Source: Branchiostoma floridae (lineage: Eukaryota; Chordata; Leptocardii; Amphioxiformes; Branchiostomatidae). Taken from it: a DNA stretch of 64,000 bases. Below are positions 35,900 to 50,300 of the stretch, one piece after another. The stretch covers positions 13,753,918-13,817,917 of the forward strand of contig NC_049989.1 in NCBI RefSeq assembly GCF_000003815.2, in the 5' to 3' direction. Position numbers and translations under genes: made by a program. Each line of letters opens with the position of its first letter. Positions within the stretch are counted from its first letter, which is position 1. The notes under the pieces are model-generated. The model saw nothing but the letters and a program-made list of their open reading frames with translations, was not told the origin of the DNA and ran no database searches.

Positions 35900-37870
35900 T
35901 AAGAACTTAAGTTGTGATTACGTCGTCCATAGCCACGCCCCTCCCAATATCTGAGAGTACTGACTCATCGGTGTGACTGCTGTCAATCAAAAATAATGTA
36001 ATTTGTCTATTTACTGCCTCTGATAGGCTTGTGTTCGTTCCAATGTTTATGGACGACGAAAATTGTAAAAAAATGTGATAGCATGGCACTTTTGCTTTGG
36101 CGCAAAAAGTCGTTATAAATGTATAAGAGAACATCACGGGAAGTGTGTGCAGACAACTCGTACCGTCCTTCACTGTCTTTGGGCATTCCGATGGTTTCGT
36201 GCAACCCTGAGGCGAAAATTTCTCCACACTTAAGTCTAAGATAAACTAACCCCAATCGGCAGCCATTCAGAAGATTATCAACCTGTTACATCTTTATGAA
36301 ATCGAAAAATTAGAAGAATGATCATCTGTGACGTAGTCGTCCAAATTTGGACATGATCCAAAATTGGCGCCTTATAATGTGACTAGATTAGTAGATGGAC
36401 GGCATTTTGGGCATGGGCGCGGTTTTCATTCCGGTCAATACACATTAATCCAACACAATAGAAGAACCAACAAGTATAGGATTGTCATCACAAAGTTAAT
36501 GTCAGTGGAATGTAATGTTTTGAAATTACGATCGATAACAATGTAAAACAGAGTATTAGAATAATGTATTCGGTCATTGTATTAACGTTACATGTACGTT
36601 GGCTCATAAACAACTGAATCGGATATAAAGGAGTTAATCACTGTAGTTAAATATAATTACACAACAGACTACAACAAGCACAAAAGAAAGTAAAGAATGG
36701 GCCTGTTTTCTTTTTTTCGCCAAGAGTTTGTGTATCATAACACTTCATTTAAACATGTTGAAAAATCGTCTAATGTACTATATATGAAATACATGTAGAG
36801 TCTGTATGTATCTTCGCTATATGTCTAAAGAATTTGACTTTGTTTGGCTTAACAGTATGGCTATAATAATACTAAATCGTCTATGTTTCAAATTTAACTC
36901 ATTGACATTTATATAAACTCGAAAATCATTCTAAAAATATTCATCACTGCGTCTTTCCAAAACAACGTTAACGTTGGAAGGAAAACAAAATTGCCACCCA
37001 GGTGTTTGTTATGTAACGATTGATAATCATATGTATCATCACATCTGTTTACTAGTTTACCTGTGAATAGAGAGCAATGTAATATTCTTCCCCGTAAAAG
37101 ATTTCTTGAATTTGAAAGGCAAAAGGTTAACAAGAGTTCAGAGACATCAAACCTCCTCTGGTCCCGTGAGATATTTAGAATTTTTGTAAAAAAAATCTTC
37201 TCTCTTGTTTGACTACGCAAATTATGTATTATTGAGCATAATCTGTTTCAATTGATGACACTGTCTAACATATCCTTTGGGAGAATCTCATTTTAACATT
37301 TTCAACACACAAACAGAAACATAATAATAAGTTTGTATACCAGCTACACGTCCCTTTGTTTCCTAATTTTTTCATGTCGTTATCATTATCTCTTGACTTT
37401 GTTATTTACTAGCATTTTGTAGTCCTGTATGTGTGTCTTTATTTTGTTTATGGACATGAGGAAAAGACCTCGATAAGCTGTGACTGATTTCTGTCTAATA
37501 ATCTTTTAAGAAATGTGAATAAAAAAATAATAATAAACAAACAATCGAGCCGACCAAAACACTACATTCTTTTCACGCCTGGCCGATCGAATAAGGTGAC
37601 TTTAGCCAAGTTAGGCGTAAAAGCCTAGTAGGATTTAGGAATTCTAGGAGTGTTGACCGCCAAATTTTGTTTTCTGTCTTATTTGGAAAATTTTACTATT
37701 TTTCCAGCGACCTGTGAAGCCTGGTAGAGGCTATCTAAGTATAACCCTTAGGCAGTCCTGGTAATGGAACACGTGCGCGAGGTCGCCAGTTCAAATACCG
37801 GTCTTTATTAACCGTCGGCGTTCTGACCCTTATTTGCGCCCTTCCCAATGTGAGTTTGCGTTCTTTTAAA
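35900..37870. other. Stretch upstream of the fusion gene, no supported coding exon
   Basis: Small open frames on both strands show no family resemblance. Around 37718-37800 there are tRNA-promoter-like words (CTGGTAGAGGC and AGTTCAAATACC), but their spacing is too long for a tRNA. They may be a decayed SINE. Confidence 0.4.
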
Positions 37871-37878
37871 GGGGCCAT

Positions 37879-38156
37879 CAGGGCTTTAAATCCTTTTACT
37901 GCATACCTGCACTCACTGGTGCAGGTAACCTTGAAAATAACCTGCTCCAGACAAATTTTGCCTGCACCATTTTGAATTTAGAAAGTATGGATCATACTAA
38001 AATTGTCCAGAAACCATTGCTATTTTTTCTTCATACATACATACTTTATAGGTGGTAACATTCAATGCAACTCAATAACAATCCACATACACCTACATCA
38101 TATGACATTTATGTATAAAACCCAGTACATGGACCAGTGCAGGTTAGGTGCAGGTA
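37879..38156. mobile_element. CAGGGC-ended MITE-like element, copy with a single minisatellite unit
   Basis: The reverse-oriented sister of 1587-2089, starting CAGGGCTTTAAATCC. It matches the other copy through GGTGCAGGTAAC, the AT-rich core, and the TAAAACCCAGTACATGGACC end. It holds one copy of the 29-base unit, where the other has about nine. Confidence 0.8.
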
Positions 38157-38374
38157 GACACCAGAAACACCTGCACAGCTCCAATATTACCTGCACTAAA
38201 ACCAGTTATGAGACGTTTATTGTCCTGTCTACTGCGACCAAGTCCAATCTACACGCACAGACCAGAGCAAGTTGGTAAATGCCCTTTCTTCCTTACGTGT
38301 AATGTGAGATTAAGAGTTGTAACTGTATTTTACTATAACGTGACCTTTCTTTTCTTTTCTTAGGTCCAGTCACC

Positions 38375-41300
38375 ATGACAACCCAGTGGGAGGCAGAGGG
38401 ACGAGGGCACAGATGTAAGATTTATTACACTTCAATTACACACCGTACTCTCGATTTCTCTCTCATTAATGTTCTCTCTAATGTAATGTCGTGAGAGGGA
38501 GTTCAGCGCTCGCCAGAAGTCTGCCGTATGTCGGTGTCTTGAAAGGGAAAGAGATTTTCAAAGAACCTAAGCCTATGTTCATGCAAGATGTTGAAAATCG
38601 CAAATCAGCGTTCCCGCAAAAATTAAAAACAGTGCTGCTTGGAGTCTGCGAAGAAGGCTGGACCTGTACTATACCCAAAGCAAAACAATGTAGGCTTTGA
38701 AATAAGTGGATAGAAGTACCGTTAATTTACATCTTTGATGTATCATGAATACATATTTCATATTTCCAAATGGATAAGACAGGTAAAAGATTACCGTAGA
38801 ACAGGTACCAGAGTCTCAGACTGAGCCATCAGTTCATACTGGACGTATATCTATTTGAACTCGGATGGACACTCTTTTTTTAACTTTGTATTTTCCATTA
38901 TAGGGATCAACTATGCCTACCGGATCTACAAGCAAGAAGTCGGACAGGAGGAGTTTAGGCAGAAACTGTCCGAGCAGTTCACGGTAGGTCGAGTCCTCAT
39001 CTTGTGTATCTGTAAATTTATAGTCAGTATAACTGAATGCCTTTCGGTGTAATACACCAGCCTCTGCATCAGTATGACAGGTCTCTGCGTAGCACATCAT
39101 CTTAATCACCATTAAGTATACCAGTATCTGTATCTATATAGCCGGTAAAACACTATTTAGCTTCGGTGAAACACACCAGCTTCGCAGGCACGCGGCGCGA
39201 CAGCAGCTGGTTCTATTACACTGAAATACCTGTTACGCATCATATTTGCACATCTAACTGCAGGTGTTGTTTAAAGCTTTCTAGTGAGGGTGAACCTAGT
39301 GTACTTGGTGGCAACGAGTTCAGATCCAATCTACGATAGCGGCAGGAATGAACGAATATAATTAATTTTGGAACACATCACTCCTCTAGGGATCTCATTT
39401 ATCTCTGACAAATAGGACATGATCGTCTTAGTGCTTAGGTTAGCAAAATAAACAACCTACCTATCTACAAAAATGATTTGTGTTGTTGGTGTGTCTCGGT
39501 CAAATACTATCAATATATGTATAATGCTTGGAAACCACTTGGGATATTCTATAAGGAATGTCATATAATATATATCATTATGGTAAGTTCCTTGGAACTC
39601 TGGGACTTCATGAGAAGCAAAACTCTCTAAAGATCTGTAAATTACAGGGGCACATGTGACCTGTCTGACATTTAGCTTAGCGTAGAGCGGCCATGATAGT
39701 TAGTGCCTCAGGCTACAGAGATTAAGTAGGCGCCGTTGCTCCTATGGGGTCATGGTAACCTGTCCAACCAGTATCATGGTGTACATAAGCAGGCATTGTA
39801 TGTACTGTATATGGGTTAACTATGTGTAATATCATACGAGTTTATAATTGAAAATTCAACAAGGACAAAGTCGTTTCCCCCTCCTATCTCACCTACTAGT
39901 ACTTCCCTCGAGCCTATCAGGAATTCATCTGTACCTAATACAATAAAAGACCATTTATTTGCAGTTAATAAAGGTATTAAGTTTTATTTCTTGTAAAGGA
40001 AACATATTGTTTGCTTCGTTTCCTCTTCTTCCCCAAACAAAGACGAAGGCACCATGTAGTGTTCGATTACCTCATGTAGCAAGTGGCAGGACAGAACTGG
40101 AGGGGTTGGTCACAATGAATATACATTGTGTAGATGCAGGGTTCTCCCCAGAGAGTGGAATAATTATAAGGGAGGCCCTCCACTATACTCTCAGCCAGCT
40201 CCACTATACTATTTTTCAAATTTAGTGTGTTTCTTCCCTATTTTCTTTGTTAGTTTTGCTAAAATTAATGACAATTCATAGATTTTTGTACCAAGTGGCA
40301 TCACTTTTCCAGTCAGCATTGTCTGCAAAAACTTGTGAATGAGCAATGATCAAAACAATAGTAGTTTTGCCACTTCACAACAAAGGAATAACAACTGTTA
40401 CAGTATATCATACTTGTAGTATTTGACACCCTCTGTCATTGCAAAATGAACCCATTTTCATGAAAGTGCAGCGCGTTGTTGCAGGTTATTTTTGCCAGCC
40501 CCTCCACTATACTAAAAAATTCTGGGGAGAACCCTGAGATGTGTTTGAGTAAGAGTAAGCAGAGCAGTAGTTTGTTCGGTTGGACTTCACTTTCACTTGA
40601 ACCATGTGAATGCTAACATGATATACTTGTTTACAAATGTTATCTTTTGAGTTACTATAACTGTTATTGTTGTCAAATGTCCTACTGCAGCCTCAGCCTG
40701 ACCCGAGTATCTTCAGCAAGGTCAGCATCAACTCCAAGGTCGACAAGTTGCGGCTGATCTTCACTTCATCGTCCCTGGCGACGGGGAAGCGTCCATTCCA
40801 CGCCGTGGGGGTGGGCGCCGTCGGCAACGCGACTGTCGTGAGTGAGCCGACCTTTCCCGAACACGAGTTCTTCAAACCGGGAAGGGTGTTTCCCATCCGC
40901 GTTCGTCACTCCAACTTCAACCAGGTGAGTTTTATCTAAACAATAGTGCAGAAGAGGTATTTGTGACTACAGTGTCAGCAGAGTGGCAAGAAGTGTGTAG
41001 GAAGATGACCGTCAAAGTCAGACTTGTCGAATGGCAGGAAGTTCAGAGGTGGTAGAAATATTCGTCAATCAGACAAGACAGTCCAGGTCATGGGGTCAAT
41101 GGAAGAGGCTACTAATTCACGGAGAAATAATGTTTTTGTTCGTTTGTGCAGTTATGTATTTTTTTATATGCCAGTCACGCCCACCGCAGAGTGACAGAAA
41201 GTGGCTTATTTGCATGATTATTGAACTACAATGGAACAAGACATTAGAAACGTTCTAGATAGTTGTGAGATATTTGAACACCTATATTGTAAGACTAGCG

Positions 41301-44300
41301 AACCATTTAATTTTGTGTCAACATTTTCGATTTGGTCGATTTAAAATTTGCATGATCATGTCTGATAACAGCACCTTTGCCGTTATTTTGAAAACTGACA
41401 GTTATACGTAACCCACGCTGATAGGTTGACGACGCCAGTATTGACATCCGTGGCGCGGCACTGAAGTTTGATGACGTCGACGTGGACGGTCCCTTTGATC
41501 TGATGATGGCCACCGGGGCCATGGCGCCATATTGGAACATCTCCAGCTTTGAGGAGTACCTGAACTCCCGGGGAAGCCCCGAGAAGACACGGGCGTGGCT
41601 CTACAACTTTCCTCAGAAGTGAGCTTGTTTTCAAGTAGAAATTTACATGAATATTCATCCGAGTTGGTAAATTGCATGTATGAATTATGTATGAGATTTA
41701 TTTTGTCGTCAACCAAAAATATGGCCTCACCGGACTTTTCGACTGAATCGCTCTGTGTCCTCTTCAGCTTGATACTTGACCTGGTTGCTCTGAATGTGAG
41801 GTTTCATGCAGATGTGACGTCAGCAATGGGTCAAATGTTGTTGGAAGTCGATATCATACTGTTCTTGGAAGTCAATATCACACGACTTCCAAGAACCTTT
41901 GACCCATTGCTGACGTCACACCTGCATTCAGATATTTAAGATGTAAGGCCACGTGGCCAAAGCGATTGGTCATTTCAGCCTGGTATCCAACGTCTTCGGG
42001 TCCTGGTTCGCCCCTAGGCCCTCTGATCGCTTCCTTGCGAAATATTCAAGAGGGAAGCGATCAGAGAAAACATGATCTAGAATAGGATGGATTGATACCA
42101 AGCTGTGTAACCTGCCTATACACGTGAATTTTAAAGCCACTATATAGCTGAACTTTTGTTTAAAAAAACACAAATTTGTATAGAATTGATTGCTGTTCCA
42201 ACAACCTCTAAATACATCGCAGTGCCCAAAGGCGCTGAATTGCGTATTTAGGCATTAAAAACATTTACACATACATTAAAAACTTAACATGATAGGGCAA
42301 TTAGACTAACATTTTAAAGGCTTACAATCATATCGCGCAAGTTACAATCATTTATAATCGTATCGCACACATGTGTCTTGTTTGACTAATTAACAATCTA
42401 CCACAATTTATGACTTGAATTTAAGTATATAGAGTTCACTTGGGGTCATTGTATTCTTTTTGTTTACCTTCGCGAAAGGGAAATATTTTGTTCTTGCTCC
42501 TTTTCTTCATCATCCGTTCCAAATAAACAGGGTCAATGACCTGGACCAGATGGCTGTAACCATGGTTACTGGTAAAGTAGCAGGCACACCCTAGCGTTCG
42601 ATTCCGTTATGTAGCAGGAGGCAGGACGAAGCCGGTTTTAAAACAGTTTTGTTCCTATCTCCAGTTACTACGCCTACGTTGACGGATGCCGCCGCGCACC
42701 CAGGTCCTACTCCACCCTGCACTACTACTCCCAGCACATCTCCCAGTTCCGCGGGAAGGATGGCGTCCTGCGATACGTCAAGTACCGCATGCTGCCGCTA
42801 GATGACGCTGTGGAGTCGGGATTACTGAGTCATGAAGATCAGCGGTCTATCTGGTATGTACAGGGTATGAGGATGTGTGAAGCGATGATGGGAACCAGAT
42901 ATCTATCATTTGCCAAAAAGTAGTTACTCAAGCAATTGGATATGATTTTGGAAACGGTCAGACGTTTCAACTGGGATCCACCAGTTCGGTNNNNNNNNNN
43001 NNNNNNNNNNNNNNNNNNNNNNNNNNNNNNNNNNNNNNNNNNNNNNNNNNNNNNNNNNNNNNNNNNNNNNNNNNNNNNNNNNNNNNNNNNNNNNNNNNNN
43101 NNNNNNNNNNNNNNNNNNNNNNNNNNNNNNNNNNNNNNNNNNNNNNNNNNNNNNNNNNNNNNNNNNNNNNNNNNNNNNNNNNNNNNNNNNNNNNNNNNNN
43201 NNNNNNNNNNNNNNNNNNNNNNNNNNNNNNNNNNNNNNNNNNNNNNNNNNNNNNNNNNNNNNNNNNNNNNNNNNNNNNNNNNNNNNNNNNNNNNNNNNNN
43301 NNNNNNNNNNNNNNNNNNNNNNNNNNNNNNNNNNNNNNNNNNNNNNNNNNNNNNNNNNNNNNNNNNNNNNNNNNNNNNNNNNNNNNNNNNNNNNNNNNNN
43401 NNNNNNNNNNNNNNNNNNNNNNNNNNNNNNNNNNNNNNNNNNNNNNNNNNNNNNNNNNNNNNNNNNNNNNNNNNNNNNNNNNNNNNNNNNNNNNNNNNNN
43501 NNNNNNNNNNNNNNNNNNNNNNNNNNNNNNNNNNNNNNNNNNNNNNNNNNNNNNNNNNNNNNNNNNNNNNNNNNNNNNNNNNNNNNNNNNNNNNNNNNNN
43601 NNNNNNNNNNNNNNNNNNNNNNNNNNNNNNNNNNNNNNNNNNNNNNNNNNNNNNNNNNNNNNNNNNNNNNNNNNNNNNNNNNNNNNNNNNNNNNNNNNNN
43701 NNNNNNNNNNNNNNNNNNNNNNNNNNNNNNNNNNNNNNNNNNNNNNNNNNNNNNNNNNNNNNNNNNNGAAATTGTCTTCATTCATAGCAAGAGTATAAAA
43801 GACCTGTTTCTTCCAGATCACTTCAGTGTCACGGACGAAAACTGGTGGATTCCAGTTGAAACGTCTGACCGTTTCCAAAATCATATCCAGTTGCTTGAGT
43901 AACTGCTTTTTGGCATATCTTATTACCTGGATGTCTAACCTACATCGACGAATCTTGCTTTTGGCATGCTGAGCTTAAGTTCTTAAACTGGACCTATGCG
44001 GCTCCAAATGTCTTACGGAGGGATGACTTCTGTGCATTCGATGTCGGTTAGCTGTGGAATGAGTCCACACTATCTGTCCTTTAACTGTTTGAAGACAATT
44101 TTACATTGTGGAATAAAAGACGTAATTTATACAGTATCTTCATCCAACTGTGTCACTAATGGAGATCCTAACAAAACAAACAAACAAACAAACTGTGTAG
44201 ATGATGCGAACATGTAATTATTTTGATAATGTGGCCACTTCTCTTTTTCCAATTTTTACAACTTCAGTGCCACAACAGTTGTGTATAGGTACCAATTAGA

Positions 44301-47300
44301 ACTTTTTGGTGACGCCTCAGGAGCGGTGTCGTTCAAATTCTTACATCACTCAGATCCCGACCTTTCTTCCCTGCAGGGACCCCAAGCGCCTCCCAGACGA
44401 GGAGCGTGCTCAGAACTACCTACGTCAGGAGTTCGCCGAGCGTCTGAAGAAAGGACCGATCAACTACAAACTCCAGATCCAGCTTCACAAGTTCCGGCAA
44501 GGCGATTCGGAGGAGATCTTCAACGCCTCCAGGGTTTGGGACCCTCAGGTACTGGTGCCCCAAAGCGACTTTTTATGGTACTACAGGGGAACCTCGAGTT
44601 TTAAAAAAAAAATTGATCTGGATATGGTACAGTCATTGTCGGAGGTGACATAGGCCCGCTAGCGCTAGCAGCACGTCTGTGCCTTGAGGGGCGTTTTTGT
44701 TAGAATCATTGAAGGAAGTGCGAAAGGAGCAGCATGTCTGGAACTGGTGGGGGGGCATTTTTGTTAGAATTTTTAAAGAGGATGACTCAAAAAGGGGTTG
44801 ATGGACCGTTGTGAGTTTGGATTTTTACATATTTCAGTATACAACAATCTTGTTGCATTGACAGAATCACCCGTGGAAAGACCTCGCCGACGTTGCCATA
44901 ACGACGCTGTTGCCGGATCACGTGACGGAGAAGACGAGTTTCGCCATCGGGAACCAGCCGGACAGCCTGGGGCTGGTGGTGCCGAAGACCGTGGAGGACT
45001 ACAACAGCGTGCCGCACATCCTGTCCCGCGCCATCCCCACATCCAACACCGCCGTCAGGATCAGGGCGCCCAAACAGGAGGCACTGGAGGGGCGGAAGCA
45101 GGTACGTTCGTTCGTTGGTTCGTCCCTTTTTTACACAACCTTACAGTGGCACATGGGGCAGAAAGTTTCCCTCCTGTTTCAGTAGCAGGGTATGTTTTAC
45201 AGGGAGGGGTTGCTATCTTTTCCCCTTTAACGTATTTAAGGCACCTCCTCGAACATGCGGGACCCCCGTTTTACGTCCCTAACGAAAGACGAATGCTGAC
45301 CGAGGATTGAATTGGGTCTCTGAGTTACCAACAGACTGTAAACAGGAATTCAAATGTGAGGCTGCTACCATGCAGTTGGGCTAGGAGGTGCAAATTGAAA
45401 GTATTATCCGATATGTGATAATGATATTTTTCTAAATGATAAAACATTAAGTATATGTCGTACCGACACAAGAGAAGTTTCATTCCAAGAATGACAACAT
45501 TTCTTCAACTAAAAAGTATTGATAGACTAGACAGGAACTTGCGTGCTGTCTAAATGTAGAGTAGAGATCGCGAGAAAGTTGAAGTCAGTTTTGAATTGAA
45601 GGCCTAGCGCTGTGACACAAGACGGTAGCAGTTCTCTATGTGTTGTTATATAGGTGAGGTCATATGGCGGTTATAGATATATAGATACAGGAATAAATCT
45701 CACCGCCATTCTTCTCCCAGACGTACACGGTACAGGTGCGGACAGGTAAGGCTAAAGACGCCGGGACCAGCGGGACGATCGCCGCTAGCCTGACGGGGCC
45801 GCACCGGCGGACCGGACCCATCCGGCTCAACCAGTCGTCCTTCCAGCCGGGCAAGGACGCCAACTTTGAGATCGAGGGAGGAGATGTTGGCGAGGTGAGA
45901 TTCTGAGACGTTTCCGTCAAGTGTTGATGCACGACTTCACCTTTCTCCTAGGCTTTGCCATCGCACGGTCTATACAATATACCTTGGAGAGGCTCTGCTA
46001 AACCGGACTGAGGTTTCCACTTTTGCGGGCATGTTCTCTAACTATCAGTCAGCCAATCAGAACATCAGCTTTACCTAAAGAAGCTATGTAGGTTAAGAAG
46101 CTATGTAGCTGATTGGCTGACATGATGGTTAAAGGCCACGCCGCCCACAAAAGTGGAAAATTCAGTTCAATGACGGCCCACTTCAGTTCATGCTATGATG
46201 ATCATATGTCAAACGTGACTTACTTTTAATTAGACATGACAAGGTTTCGGATAACTATTCCATTGCAGTCAATAACATGTACTCATACAATGATTATCTA
46301 ATGAAAACTAAAACATAACATCTGTGTGTGTGTGTGATTTCCTCCTGTTAACTCACTAAACTCATGTGATTCCCAATCAGGTGTTGATGCTGACCCTGGA
46401 GAGTCCATCCGGGACATTGCGGTCGCCATGGTACCTGGAGAACGTGGTGGTGACTGACAGGAGGAGGGGACGACGGTACGAGTTCCCGTGTCACAACTGG
46501 GTCGAGGACAAAGTCACGCTCCGACAAGGAAGAGGTAAGGAAAAATATTTTTCTTCAAGAGACTACATTGGCGTGTGATTCCGGTGTCATGCAAAATTTT
46601 TGCCCCTGCCAAATATTTGTCCCGACACTGCTGGAGTGTTTCCAGCATACCTGAGGGGAGAGAATTCCGTCACAGTCTTGGGGCGTGGTAAATTTCAAGC
46701 AGAGGTCTGAGCCAACTTTGTGAGGAAGTTTTTCGCTGTATAGGCTATTTCTTTGCCATAATCTGACTCTAACAATAACCCTCACGCCAACACTAGCCCT
46801 ACCCCTAACCCAAATGTTACGCAGGTACACTCACACCCTACTGAGCAAAAATCTGGTGGAACAGAAATTTGGCTTAAAATGTTTCAGTAATAAATAAGCA
46901 CTAACCATTTGATTTTGTTGGAACTTTGGTGGTAATTTCTGGAAATCTTACTGTTTTACTGTTTTCTAGTTCAGTTAACACACATCAACGTTAAGTTTAA
47001 AGGAGGTCAGAGGCGGAGAGAAACTAATTCAAAATATTAGTTGAAGACGTTTCAGCACCAGGGAGAAGGAAGCCACCATCTTGGGTGAAAAAATGTAGTT
47101 ATATCTATTTGCTTAGTATAAATTATCAGTAAAAGTTTTTAATGTTTGATTGTAGCGTCCCTGCCCGATTTCGACACGGAGGTCCTGAGTGCGCAGCGCG
47201 ACATGGAAACACAACAGCGCCGTCAGACCATCAAATGGAAGCACGACCTGCTAGGCCTACCGGGATACATCAAGGCGGAAAAACACGAGGACCTCCCGAA

Positions 47301-50300
47301 GGACCTCCAGATCGGCACCGAGAAAACCCGAGAGCTGAATCGGACCCTGGACAAGATAGAAAAGGGAGACTTCCCGGATATGATGGAGCGACTTGGAATG
47401 ACGACTCTTGCCGAAAAACTGCGAGGGTAAGTCTACCGAAAATAGACACACAGTTGTTTTTATCCTGTTATTTTATGCCATTGTATGACTATCATTACGA
47501 GAACTAGTTTAAGGAAGTTGGATCGCACTGATTTGATTATATAGATGGCATTACTTGGGCACCTAAAACTGTTAGGCAAAAAAAGTTACCCGTATTATGT
47601 ACTCTAAGTGGTCAGGAATGCCGAAGAAATGACTAAACACACAGAACACGGTATCCCGAATAAAAAAAGTCTATATGTTTATTCTTTCAATTCTTTGCTC
47701 AACTTCAGAAGAATTCACTCAGGGCTTTAACTATATATATATATTTTAGCTAAGTTGCACTGATATACATGGGAAAACGAAAGAAAAAGAGCATTCTTAA
47801 AAATCTACTATATGGGTATCCAGTTTTTTTTTCACATGGCGCATATATGCTCAATTTACATTTTTTGTAAGATGCGTGGTCACAAAGGTTTTTGGGAGAC
47901 GGACGAAAATTGGTGCACTTGCAGAGGTGATCCATATGATAGAAGTAGTGTGGCCTTTAGTGGTATGAAAGACCAAGAGAAGATTACACTAGAAGAACAT
48001 ACAGCTTGCTTAGTCTGCATTCGCTTATTTTATTTAAATCCGCTCATATATGAGGCATTGGTGCTGGTTGCTTTGGGGATCAGGACAATTCGACCCTTTA
48101 CCAACTCGGCCCAGTCAGCTCGGCCCAACATCCTGGTCAACTCGGCCCATAACCCTGGTCATCTCGGCCCAACAGTCCAACATCCTGGTCAACTCCGAAC
48201 AACGCCACGGTTAAGGTCTACGCTTCGTTTCCATACTTTCGTTCGCGAAAGCTGCCCGGCCGGGCCCCGGTTTGGAAACGAGACGTTAGCCTAACGTTAA
48301 CTCGGATAAGGTTAGGGTTTTGGGTTAACGTTAGGGTCAGGGCGTTGGGCCAAGTTGACCAGGGCTATGGCAGAATTGTTCTGATTAGCCATGAGCCAAG
48401 TTGGTAAAGGGCCGAAAAGCCCGACATTCGATGCTTTGCAGTCTTTCCATCTGTCGCACAATGCATGGCTTTTTTTCCCTTTATCTGCAACCCCCGCCCC
48501 TCTATAAACGCAGCATGGGAGAATGGTGGAGCAACCTTTCCATATTCCAACGCGCCTTGCCCCCTCCAAGCAGATGGAAGGGGATAGAGGACTATGAGAG
48601 GATCATGAACACCGTGTGCCCCACCGCGCCTGCGTGTATCGAAGACTGGGCGAGTGATGCAGAGTTCGGGAGACAGTTTCTGCAGGGAGTGAACCCGTCT
48701 GTGCTGCAGAGGTGTGACAAGGTGCCTCCGTACTTCCCAGTTCCGGAGGAAGCCGTCAAACGGTCCATGGACTTGGGGAAGACATTGAGACAAGCTGTGG
48801 TGGTAAGGCCTATATTGTATAGGATTTACAACTTTTTAAATTAGGATTGCTATATTACAATACACGAAGAACATAGGAAACTTGTGCATGTCCACAAAGA
48901 TATACGTCATAGTTTATTGTCACCATTGTTGTATTTCTGAGCTTTATCATAGTTTTGTAGCAAAGAGGAATATCATGAAAGCATTTTGACCGACAGCAAT
49001 AGTTGTTTTCGTTCTTGACACGGCGGAAGAAACGAAATTTCATCAGAAACTTGTACAACAAGACCTGAAATGCCTCATCCAGGAAAACTTTGGTTTTTTT
49101 CTGGAATGACGGTATATTCGAAAAAATGTGCAAATTTGTCTAAAAGCACCAAATCTGGCACACACTGTTGAATGTATTCTAAGGAAATATAGATTTGTGC
49201 CCTTGTATTATATAGTATTGGAAGCTTGAGCTCGATTTTTTTTTCTTTTATCCAGGCTGGAAACGTGTACCTCGCAGACTACGCCATCTTGGACGGCATC
49301 ATCGCCAACAACGTCAACAACGTGCCCTATTTTACTACGTCACCACTTGCGCTGTTCTACGTCACTTCCGCGGGAGACTTTCTACCAATCGCCATCCAGC
49401 TTTACCAGACACCAGGGCCTGAGAACCCCATCTGGACTCCCAGCGTATGTAGACATGATACACTTTTCTGACCATTTAGACACTTAAACACAAGACTTAA
49501 TAACGACACCAAAGATCTCTGTAGCCTGGGAGCCGTCCAAGTTAGTTTACTGGTGGCCCCAATACGCACCCGTAAATGCTTCGGTCACAATATATTGGAG
49601 AAGAGGGACCCCGCCGGGTAGTTAACGAGCTGTATTTTGCACTTTCGGGCTTGACCCCTACGTGGCCCCGTGGGACACCCTACGGGTACCGGTCGGTTAT
49701 TTTCGGGGCACGACCGGGCGCCGGGATTTTTCAAACTCGGATTTAAATCAACCCGGAACCCGGCAACAAATAGACGCTTGACATACTCGTGAAAACCCGA
49801 GAGGTTCCCCATACTACAGTAACTCACTACGTAACGTAATCGGTAAACAAACTAGAATGGTACATAGACTATGCTAGAACCTCTTCTCTAGGTGACATTG
49901 TTTTGGTATTGGAAACATTCTTCAATGCTGCTGTTGTCTTGACGCCTTCTTGAATATGTTTTGTTTACTCTTACAGGACTCAGAAAGCGACTGGTTATTG
50001 GCCAAGATCTTCCTGCGTAACGCCGATGCGTTAGTCCAGCAGCTGGAGGGCCACATCCTGAAAACCCATTTGGTATTGGAGCCGTTTGCCGTCGCCGCCT
50101 ACCGGAATCTTCCGGCATGTCATCCCGTACACAAGTTGCTCATTCCGCATTTGCGTACGACGGCAGCGTTCAACACGATTCTCCGTGAACGGTGAGTAAG
50201 GCCAACCAATCAGCATACTGTATGAGCGGCTTAGGAATAATATCACAGTGTTGTAGTTTTATCATTTAAGGGTTATTTCTTGGAAGACTTGGTAGAAAAT

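Larger units (their letters stand above)
38375..45101 (+). other. Catalase-like domain of the fusion (exons 1-7, residues 1-382)
   Basis: Segments typical of catalase-related allene oxide synthases, in order: QEVGQEEFRQKLSEQFT (near the N terminus), GKRPFHAVGVGAVGNATVV with distal His77, FPEHEFFKPGRVFP, DGPFDLMMATGAMAPYW, CRRAPRSYSTLHYYSQ, ERLKKGPINYKLQIQLH and EKTSFAIGNQPDSLGL. The residue before the distal His is Phe76 (Thr in coral AOS, Val in true catalases). The proximal segment RAIPTSNTAVRIRAP lines up with the catalase R-x3-Y-x-D-T motif: Arg358 is kept but the Tyr position is Thr362. The distal Asn position is Ala147. Alignment was made by eye from known family motifs. Confidence 0.85.

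Noticed and set aside
37710-37810. tRNA gene-like A-box and B-box words
   Set aside because: Spacing is too long and no cloverleaf can be drawn; at most an eroded SINE.
42926-43902. Loss of an exon of the fusion protein in the gap
   Set aside because: Exon 5 ends in phase 2 and exon 6 resumes in matching phase, and the protein aligns across the join with no missing residues compared with coral AOS-LOX.
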